Assembly: GCA_919902475.1 (NCBI GenBank)
Contig: CAKKRA010000221.1
Coordinates: forward strand, 1-5,152
Length of the DNA: 5,152 bases
Reading direction: 5' to 3'
From: Nitrospiria bacterium
Lineage (GTDB): Bacteria > Nitrospirota > CAKKRA01 > 9FT-COMBO-42-15
Shown here: piece by piece, positions 1-4,111 of the stretch
How positions within the stretch are numbered: position 1 is the stretch's first letter
Layout of the letters: each line of letters opens with the position of its first letter
The notes under the pieces: generated by a model
What the model was told of the DNA's origin: nothing
The model's database searches: none
Seen by the model: the letters and a program-made list of their open reading frames with translations, nothing else
Position numbers and translations under genes: made by a program

Positions 1-94
1 TCCCTCCTATAGGTATTATACCCAAAGTGGTGCAATTACTTATGGAACTTATGTTTCCATATATTCCCATTTCAAAACAAAATAGATTGAAAGG

Positions 95-124
95 TTGTTA
101 ATTATTATGCTGTTGTGGTATTAT
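95..124 (+). promoter_or_regulatory. Predicted sigma-70 promoter with extended -10 for the lolA operon
   Basis: The -35 candidate TTGTTA is at 95-100 and the -10 TATTAT at 119-124, with an 18-bp spacer. A TG dinucleotide at 116-117, one base upstream of the -10, makes it an extended -10 element. Transcription would start near 131, leaving a leader of about 32 nt before the TTG start at 163. The -35 matches only 4 of 6 consensus bases, but the -10 matches 5 of 6. Confidence 0.5.
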
Positions 125-130
125 ACACAA
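113..130. promoter_or_regulatory. CRP/HcpR-like operator palindrome overlapping the -10
   Basis: TTGTG at 113-117 and CACAA at 126-130 form a perfect 5-bp inverted repeat with an 8-bp spacer. This is the spacing of the CRP-family consensus TGTGA-N6-TCACA, although the inner A and T are not conserved. It covers the predicted -10 hexamer, a position that usually means repression. The regulator at 3151-3825 has a recognition helix expected to read TGTGA half-sites. The assignment is inference. Confidence 0.4.
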
Positions 131-150
131 TTAAGCCTTTTATATTCTAA

Positions 151-156
151 GGAGGG
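151..156 (+). promoter_or_regulatory. Ribosome binding site that fixes a TTG start
   Basis: GGAGGG lies 6 nt upstream of the TTG at 163. This start restores a complete signal peptide with charged, hydrophobic and cleavage regions. The first downstream ATG (202) would cut that signal peptide in half, so the TTG is preferred. Confidence 0.75.
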
Positions 157-162
157 AAAAGA

Positions 163-846
163 TTGTATTTAAAGAGATTATTTTATGTGTTGCTTATTGC
201 TATGAGTATTCCTGCTGACACAGCCTTTGCTGATAATGAGCTAAATGCTATATTAAAAAAGATTGATGAAAAGCAAAAATCAGTAGAAACAATGAAGGGA
301 CAGTTTGTTCAGAGAAAGTCACTAAGCCTATTGCAGAATGAGGTAGTATCAAAAGGCACAATGTATTTTAAGAGACCGCAGAGGATGGTATGGGAATATA
401 AAGAGCCGGAAAAAAATACAATGATTGTAAATGGCAACATTGTCTGGTTTTATCTGCCTGATTTAAAGGAGGCAACAAAATTTGACTTGTCGCAAAAGGC
501 AGAGATAAAAAGCATCTTTGAAAAGATGGCTATAGGCATGGGTCAGAGCGGAGAGGAAATGAAGAAAAGCTATGATGTTTTATTTTTAAAAAAGGTTAAG
601 AAATCTGATAAAAATATTATTGTTCTGCAGCTTATTCCAAAGGATGCAGCTATTTCTAATTTCTTCAAAAAGATACATCTATGGTTTGAAGAGGATGGCG
701 CGCTTTATAAGACAGAGCTTTTTGAAAGGAATAATGACATGACAATTATTGAATTTAAAAATATGAAGTTTAATACCGCTATTTCTGATTCAGTCTTTGA
801 TTTCAAGCCGCCAAAGGGTGTGAAGGTTGCTAATCCGTTGCAATAA
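163..846 (+). CDS. lolA: LolA-like outer-membrane lipoprotein carrier protein
   Basis: This 227-residue protein resembles LolA, the periplasmic chaperone that carries lipoproteins from the LolCDE transporter to the outer membrane. A signal peptide spans about residues 1-23, with likely cleavage after AFA. LolA-type features follow in order: MKGQFVQ near 44-50; a beta-rich stretch at 64-100 including GTMYFKRPQRMVWEY and an IVNGNIVWFYLPD strand-turn; and a C-terminal VFDFKPPKGVKV near 211-222, matching the usual F-x-F/pPxGv ending. The length fits the family. Translation begins at TTG (163), supported by GGAGGG 6 nt upstream. The next gene starts 2 bp after the stop, so the two are probably cotranscribed. 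Orthology to canonical lolA rather than a LolA-fold paralogue with its own substrate cannot be settled here; pairing with a membrane cytochrome is atypical for housekeeping lolA. Confidence 0.82.
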   Translation: MYLKRLFYVLLIAMSIPADTAFADNELNAILKKIDEKQKSVETMKGQFVQRKSLSLLQNEVVSKGTMYFKRPQRMVWEYKEPEKNTMIVNGNIVWFYLPDLKEATKFDLSQKAEIKSIFEKMAIGMGQSGEEMKKSYDVLFLKKVKKSDKNIIVLQLIPKDAAISNFFKKIHLWFEEDGALYKTELFERNNDMTIIEFKNMKFNTAISDSVFDFKPPKGVKVANPLQ

Positions 847-848
847 TT

Positions 849-1670
849 ATGAATAGACTTCTTCAATACATATCAATTATCTTTTCATACAGCATTACAA
901 TATTAATTGCATTAGTATTTTCTTATTGGTGGTTTTTTCAGGAAATTTTTCCGAGCAAGGGAATAGGCCACTGGCTTGGATACGCTGGCGGCGGAATGAT
1001 GGTTTTTACCCAGCTTTATACCATAAGAAGAAGAATAAAATCTTTGCAAGGCATTGGCGCAAGAAAGTTATGGCTTGATCTTCATATCTTTTTGGGACTT
1101 TTTGGCCCTATATTGATCACCTATCACACTACATATAAGCTTGGCGGCATAGTTGCTGTCAGCTTCTGGAGCATGGTGGTTGTTATGGTCAGCGGCATAG
1201 TCGGAAGATATATATATGTTCAGATACCTATGGGAATATCAAATTACGAGGAAGATCTCAGGAGGCTGAAGGATGAAAGTGAAGCGCTTTCAAAGAGGAT
1301 CGACAAATTTTTTCATAACGGCATATTAATACATTCTATTGTAGAAGAGTTAAGCGGCATGAAAAAGGTGGCAGTCCACAGCGGCCTTAAATCACTCATA
1401 TATCTGGTTGCAGGGGATTTTTTAAGGCCGTTCCGTTTCTTTAATATGCGGATGAAACTCCTTTTTAAGTTTAGGATACCATTTAAGCCGCGAAGGGAGG
1501 TCTATAAACTAATAAAGGAGCAGGCAATGACTATCCGTAAGATTGTTTTGCTTCAGGTTGCCCAGCAGCTTCTTGACTATTGGATAATATTCCACAGGAT
1601 ATTTGCATGGATTATGTTTAATATAATGATAATCCATATAATCGTTGCCCTGCTCTTTAAGGCTGCTTAA
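849..1670 (+). CDS. Polytopic membrane protein with two HX13H pairs, probable di-haem cytochrome b
   Basis: This 273-residue integral membrane protein has hydrophobic segments near residues 8-30, 40-58, 74-93, 100-123 and 244-270. A charged region at about 131-230 includes a likely coiled coil near 134-152. H79 and H93 lie in one helix and H249 and H263 in another, each pair 14 residues apart. That is the HX13H pattern by which ferric reductase/NOX-type and cytochrome b membrane proteins hold two stacked b haems. A SGIVGRYIYVQIP segment follows the fourth helix. No FAD or NAD(P)H domain is present, so a partner must supply electrons. The gene starts 2 bp after lolA without a clear Shine-Dalgarno sequence, suggesting translational coupling. 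Its stop overlaps that of the convergent gene. Haem binding is inferred from the His spacing; the donor and acceptor are unknown. Confidence 0.6.
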   Translation: MNRLLQYISIIFSYSITILIALVFSYWWFFQEIFPSKGIGHWLGYAGGGMMVFTQLYTIRRRIKSLQGIGARKLWLDLHIFLGLFGPILITYHTTYKLGGIVAVSFWSMVVVMVSGIVGRYIYVQIPMGISNYEEDLRRLKDESEALSKRIDKFFHNGILIHSIVEELSGMKKVAVHSGLKSLIYLVAGDFLRPFRFFNMRMKLLFKFRIPFKPRREVYKLIKEQAMTIRKIVLLQVAQQLLDYWIIFHRIFAWIMFNIMIIHIIVALLFKAA

Positions 1671-2125
1671 ATGTCATGAGGCCTGACAAAGGCTTCTGAT
1701 ACCCATCCTGATTTGCCTTCTCCCTTTTCATCAACAATAGTTACATAATACCATATCTGCCTGTCTATGATTTTTACCTGTGCGCCGTTCTTAACCATTC
1801 CAATTATTATAGGCTCTCCGCTAACATTACTTGGCCTGTCCAAAAACTCAATCATTTCTTTTACCAGATTTCCATTTTTATCCCTTCCTGATATATATAC
1901 CTTTGAATCTATCTTGTAGACGCCTGTTACCTGCTGCTGTTGAGTTGCCATTGGAAGGAGATAGTACCAGACGATCAATAGTATGGCTATTGCCCATATT
2001 ATCAGCGCAGAGATAAAATATGTCTTCCAGTTAACCTTCTTCTGGCCTGAAATCTCGCCGCTAATCTTTGCCCTGAAAAGCTCTTCTTCTTTAATTCTTT
2101 TCTTTTCTTCTTCTGTCAGCGCCAT
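1667..2125 (-). CDS. Single-pass membrane protein with C-terminal SH3-like domain
   Basis: This 152-residue protein of unknown function has three parts. Residues 1-30 are highly charged and probably helical and cytoplasmic (Glu/Lys-rich start MALTEEEKKRIKEEE). A single transmembrane helix spans about 36-58. The C-terminal part, about 103-148, resembles a bacterial SH3 domain: a GxxVKI strand, IWYYVTI, then GKSGWVSEAFV. The N terminus has no cleavage site, so it is probably anchored with the SH3 domain outside the cytoplasm, where such domains often bind peptidoglycan or proteins. AGGAGG (2130-2135 on the complement) lies 4 nt before the ATG and supports the start. It is transcribed toward the cytochrome b gene, and the stop codons overlap. 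Its partner is unknown. Confidence 0.7.
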   Translation of the reverse strand: MALTEEEKKRIKEEELFRAKISGEISGQKKVNWKTYFISALIIWAIAILLIVWYYLLPMATQQQQVTGVYKIDSKVYISGRDKNGNLVKEMIEFLDRPSNVSGEPIIIGMVKNGAQVKIIDRQIWYYVTIVDEKGEGKSGWVSEAFVRPHDI

Positions 2126-2155
2126 ATTGCCTCCTCTAAATGTTTTTTTATCAAT

Positions 2156-2183
2156 ATTTTATGCATAATTTCAATAAAGTCAA
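2156..2183 (-). promoter_or_regulatory. Predicted sigma-70 promoter for the SH3-domain gene
   Basis: Read on the minus strand, TTGACT (2178-2183) is a near-consensus -35 and TAAAAT (2156-2161) a near-consensus -10, separated by 16 bp. Transcription would begin about 20-25 nt before the ATG at 2125, just upstream of the AGGAGG site. Confidence 0.55.
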
Positions 2184-2193
2184 TTAAAAATAC

Positions 2194-2222
2194 TTGACAA
2201 GATTAATTAACAGGACTAACCT
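2194..2222 (+). promoter_or_regulatory. Possible promoter for the secreted Cys/Asp-knuckle protein
   Basis: A perfect -35 hexamer TTGACA is at 2194-2199. At the ideal 17-bp spacing the -10 would be TAACCT (2217-2222), which matches only 3 of 6 bases. A better AT-rich hexamer, TTATAT (2222-2227), is 22 bp away, which is too far. The -35 is back to back with the minus-strand promoter, so the region probably acts divergently. Confidence 0.3.
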
Positions 2223-2265
2223 TATATTAAGCATAGAAAACACAATGTTTGCTAAAATGTCTTTA

Positions 2266-2305
2266 AGAGGGGAATCCAAATATATTCCCCTTTACTAAAG
2301 GGGGA
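2266..2305 (+). repeat. Overlapping palindromes in the 5' leader: alternative hairpins beside the RBS
   Basis: AGGGGAAT (2268-2275) pairs perfectly with ATTCCCCT (2284-2291). The same C-rich arm, as CCCCTTTA (2287-2294), pairs perfectly with TAAAGGGG (2296-2303). The two hairpins share 2287-2291 and cannot form together. The second ends a few bases before the ribosome binding site AGGAGGAG (2309-2316). Palindromes built from CCCCTTTA/TAAAGGGG are common as dispersed intergenic repeats in some environmental bacteria, so this may be a genomic repeat copy rather than a dedicated switch. Confidence 0.5.
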
Positions 2306-2323
2306 CAAAGGAGGAGTAAATTT

Positions 2324-2872
2324 ATGAAAAGGTTATTTATATTCTTTTTAATGGGCGCCTTTATTTTAGGTACTGCTTCAAATTCATTTTCAAAGGCAAT
2401 AATAGGCGGTGTGATTTATAAAAGAAACGGCACTGTAATCAAGACAAAGAAATTCACAAAAACCTTAGAGCCGAATGAGGCCATCATCGGTGACTATAAG
2501 GAGAATAATATAAAGATAAAGATAGCGGATATAAAAGAGGTGCAGTTTTTGACATCTGATGTTGCCTATACCTTTGACCACTCAAAATTGGTTAAGAAGA
2601 GCGGCGATATAGTAATTATAAAAAGGGACGGCAAGCAGTATACACTCAAGAATGCATATTTTCCTTCAAGCCATTTCGGCTATGAGTTTTTTGACGAGAT
2701 AAATAACAGGGTTTCAGAGAATATTGTAGCCTTTTCAGAGATATCAAGGATTATATTTGGCACTGATATTGGAACTGCAAAGAAGTGCCCAAAGGACGGC
2801 AGAATATTTCCATCTGACTATGTATATTGTCCCTACGATAAGACAGAGCTGATTACTGTTAAGCCTGAATAA
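2324..2872 (+). CDS. Secreted protein of unknown function with C-terminal Cys/Asp knuckle
   Basis: I do not recognise a named family for this 182-residue protein. A signal peptide covers about residues 1-25 (charged MKR, hydrophobic IFFLMGAFILG, likely cleavage near SKA), so it is exported. The mature part seems to hold two similar beta-rich segments: residues 26-76, ending in IADIKEVQFL, and 90-146, ending in AFSEISRIIFG. Each has a G-T/D-V/I turn early and an I-x2-I/V-x-F strand at its end, which hints at an internal duplication. The C terminus has CPKDG (155-159) and CPYDKTEL (169-176). This resembles the double knuckle of zinc-ribbon tails, but with Asp at the fourth position of each C-x2-C. 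The ATG has AGGAGGAG 7 nt upstream. It stands alone, divergent from the SH3-domain gene. Confidence 0.65.
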   Translation: MKRLFIFFLMGAFILGTASNSFSKAIIGGVIYKRNGTVIKTKKFTKTLEPNEAIIGDYKENNIKIKIADIKEVQFLTSDVAYTFDHSKLVKKSGDIVIIKRDGKQYTLKNAYFPSSHFGYEFFDEINNRVSENIVAFSEISRIIFGTDIGTAKKCPKDGRIFPSDYVYCPYDKTELITVKPE

Positions 2873-2967
2873 GTAATAAATGAATGAAATATAATACATA
2901 ATTGAATATAGATATGTCTGTTCTTTAAGACAGTTGTCATATTACAGTACCAATTCCATTATTACAG

Positions 2968-3117
2968 ATGAAGGTTAGAATTGACAAAATACATTATATA
3001 AATCAGCTACTTAAAAAGAATCCATTGATAGCGGCATCAGGAAGAGAGGATGTTGGCATAGAACTTGCTTATTTAAATACTTATCGGAAGGAAGGTGTAG
3101 AGATTTTTATAATGTGA
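2968..3117 (+). CDS. Doubtful 49-codon ORF or gene remnant
   Basis: An ATG-to-TGA frame of 49 codons reads with a protein-like composition (MKVRIDKIHYINQLLKKNPL onward) and codon use similar to its neighbours. No Shine-Dalgarno sequence precedes the ATG, and a sigma-54-like promoter (3053-3070) lies inside it, so it may be non-coding or the decayed remnant of a longer gene. I cannot assign a family. Confidence 0.2.
   Translation: MKVRIDKIHYINQLLKKNPLIAASGREDVGIELAYLNTYRKEGVEIFIM
3053..3070 (+). promoter_or_regulatory. Sigma-54-like (-24/-12) promoter upstream of the Crp-family gene
   Basis: The sequence TTGGCATAGAACTTGCTT fits the RpoN consensus TGGCAC-N5-TTGCA/T, with one mismatch in the -24 box (T for C) and a full -12 box TTGCT. 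The GG at 3055-3056 and the GC at 3067-3068 are 12 bp apart, as required. Transcription would start near 3080, about 70 nt before the regulator's ATG, and no better sigma-70 promoter is evident in this spacer. Confidence 0.45.
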
Positions 3118-3129
3118 GGGGCTAACATT
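3111..3129. promoter_or_regulatory. Possible CRP-like autoregulatory site (imperfect)
   Basis: AATGT (3111-3115) and ACATT (3125-3129) form a perfect inverted repeat 9 bp apart, one base short of the CRP-family arrangement. Only the left half has the TGTGA core (3113-3117). It lies 21-40 nt before the regulator's ATG and downstream of the sigma-54-like start site, where binding could block transcription. Confidence 0.2.
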
Positions 3130-3150
3130 TATGAAAGGGGTGTGGGTTAA

Positions 3151-3825
3151 ATGAGTAATCTTGGCTTGTTAAAGAAGGTTGCTATATTTAAGGACTTGAC
3201 TGATGAGGAATTAAACACAATTGATGGGATGCTTGTTGAGCGTTATTATAAAAAGGGCTGCCTGATATTAAAGCAGGGGGATGCTGCTGATGCAATGTTC
3301 ATGGTTAAGGAAGGTAATTTAAGGATTACAAAACTGACAATGGATGGAAGGGAAAAGATTGCAGGCTTCTTAAAAGAAAGCGATTTCTTTGGCGAGATAT
3401 GCATATTGATTGGCAAGGAGAGATGCATAAATGCAAGGGCTGTTACTGACTGCAGGCTTGCTGCTTTATCAAGGAGTGATACAATAAGTATTTTAGAGAA
3501 GATGCCAAAGGTTGCTTTTAGCTTTATTAACACATTATGTTCAAGGCTTGTAGAGGCAGAACATCACATGGACGGGCTTCTTTTTAAAAGTATTGAAGAA
3601 AGGATTACTGATCAGCTTTACGAACTCTCAAAAGGACACGGTGTTTATTTAAATGACGGTGTTCTTGTTAATATTAAACTTACTCATCAATTTCTTGCGG
3701 ACATGATCGGGATATCAAGGGAGTCTGTAACAAGGGGAATAAAGGAGTTGAAAAGAGAAGGCGTAATTAAGTATATGAAAAACAGGCATTATGTGTTAGA
3801 TGCCTCCCCCTTTAGAAGTATATAA
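3151..3825 (+). CDS. Crp/Fnr-family transcriptional regulator
   Basis: This 224-residue cytoplasmic DNA-binding regulator has the standard Crp/Fnr plan: a cyclic-nucleotide-binding beta-barrel at about residues 10-118, a dimerisation helix at about 120-150, and a winged helix-turn-helix at about 155-216. The recognition helix SRESVTRGIKEL aligns with CAP's SRETVGRILKML; R190, E191 and R195 match CAP R180, E181 and R185, predicting TGTGA half-sites. In the pocket, E81 and R91 align with CAP E72 and R82, but S83 becomes C92, and T127/S128 become A136/E137, so cAMP is probably not the ligand. No Fnr-type N-terminal Cys cluster is present. H138 and H139 fall in the dimerisation helix. The start is ATG 3151, with AAAGGGG at 3134-3140 giving a rather long 10-nt spacing. 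It precedes the multihaem cytochrome, a plausible target. Confidence 0.9.
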   Translation: MSNLGLLKKVAIFKDLTDEELNTIDGMLVERYYKKGCLILKQGDAADAMFMVKEGNLRITKLTMDGREKIAGFLKESDFFGEICILIGKERCINARAVTDCRLAALSRSDTISILEKMPKVAFSFINTLCSRLVEAEHHMDGLLFKSIEERITDQLYELSKGHGVYLNDGVLVNIKLTHQFLADMIGISRESVTRGIKELKREGVIKYMKNRHYVLDASPFRSI

Positions 3826-3880
3826 TAGCAGCCCAAGTATAATTTCTTTAAATAATCATATTAAAATTTTAAATCTCCAA

Positions 3881-3898
3881 TTGTGACAGCAATCACCG
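3881..3898. promoter_or_regulatory. CRP/HcpR-like operator upstream of the multihaem cytochrome
   Basis: TTGTGA-CAGCAA-TCACCG contains TGTGA-N6-TCACC, matching 9 of the 10 core bases of the CRP consensus TGTGA-N6-TCACA. The site begins 55 bp after the regulator gene, whose recognition helix carries the CAP contact residues. Its centre (3889.5) is 41.5 bp upstream of position 3931, the class II activator distance if TAATAT (3919-3924) is the -10. Which protein binds is inference. Confidence 0.5.
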
Positions 3899-3918
3899 AG
3901 ATTATTTCTATAAAGTAG

Positions 3919-3924
3919 TAATAT
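3919..3924 (+). promoter_or_regulatory. Candidate -10 of an activator-dependent cytochrome promoter
   Basis: TAATAT matches 4 of 6 consensus bases and has no recognisable -35; the CRP-like operator covers that place instead. This is the layout of a class II CRP-activated promoter with a start near 3931, and would give a leader of about 181 nt. Other AT-rich hexamers nearby could serve, so confidence is limited. Confidence 0.35.
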
Positions 3925-3930
3925 GCATAT

Positions 3931-4067
3931 ACGCTGCTGAAAGTTTTGAGCGTAGTTTCAGATTCAATCAATAGGGGGAATAAACCTACTTATAAGTACT
4001 ATTTGCAAAAAGCCCCTAATTTAGAGGCAGGGAGACTTATTTTTTCTGATGCCTAAAAAACAGGCAT
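3931..4067 (+). ncRNA. Candidate structured 5' leader with H-type pseudoknot
   Basis: ACGCT (3931-3935) pairs with AGCGT (3949-3953), while CTGAAA (3937-3942), inside that loop, pairs with TTTCAG (3956-3961). Together they define an H-type pseudoknot with loops of 1, 6 and 2 nt, or two competing hairpins. Downstream, TAGGGG (3972-3977) can pair with CCCCTA (4013-4018) around a palindrome, and ATGCCT (4049-4054) pairs with AGGCAT (4062-4067) around a 7-nt loop. I could not match it to GEMM/c-di-GMP, SAM, cobalamin, TPP or fluoride riboswitch signatures. Short complementary arms can arise by chance. Confidence 0.3.
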
Positions 4068-4111
4068 ACTCAACGAGAGCGGCTTATAACTTAAATTAAC
4101 AAAAATATTAA

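Larger units (their letters stand above)
3826..4111 (+). other. Non-coding region between regulator and multihaem cytochrome
   Basis: No convincing gene is seen on either strand in these 286 bp. The region holds a CRP-like palindrome (3881-3898), a -10-like hexamer (3919-3924), inverted repeats able to form a pseudoknot (3931-3961), a 12-bp perfect palindrome TACTTATAAGTA (3987-3998) enclosed by TAGGGG/CCCCTA (3972-3977 with 4013-4018), and a 6-bp hairpin (4049-4067). I see no intrinsic terminator after the regulator gene, so read-through transcription is possible. Confidence 0.6.

Noticed and set aside
1831..2168. Two overlapping plus-strand frames of 61 codons
   Set aside because: They lie antisense to the SH3-domain gene, which has a strong ribosome binding site, promoter and coherent domains.
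2755..2775. TTGGCACTGATATTGGA as a sigma-54 promoter
   Set aside because: The -12 element lacks the essential GC (it reads TTGGA), and it lies inside a coding gene with no gene starting soon after.
2915..2935. Inverted repeat around CTGTTCTTTAAGACAG as a terminator of the secreted-protein gene
   Set aside because: Only 4 bp pair well and no T-run follows.
2981..3002. TTGACA followed by TATATA/TATAAA as a sigma-70 promoter for the regulator
   Set aside because: The spacing between the hexamers is only 8-10 bp, too short for sigma-70; the sigma-54-like site downstream fits better.
3246..3533. 95-codon minus-strand frame inside the Crp-family gene
   Set aside because: The opposing frame encodes a clear full-length regulator; the shadow lacks a ribosome binding site and any recognisable domain.
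4012..4045. Imperfect hairpin followed by TTATTTTTT as an intrinsic terminator
   Set aside because: The stem has a C-A mismatch and a 3-nt loop, and the T-run begins 8 nt after the stem, too far for a normal intrinsic terminator.
3931..4111. GEMM (c-di-GMP or cGAMP) riboswitch before the multihaem cytochrome
   Set aside because: Although common before such genes in Geobacter, the conserved GACGCAAAGCC core and the GAAA-type tetraloop context are not present.
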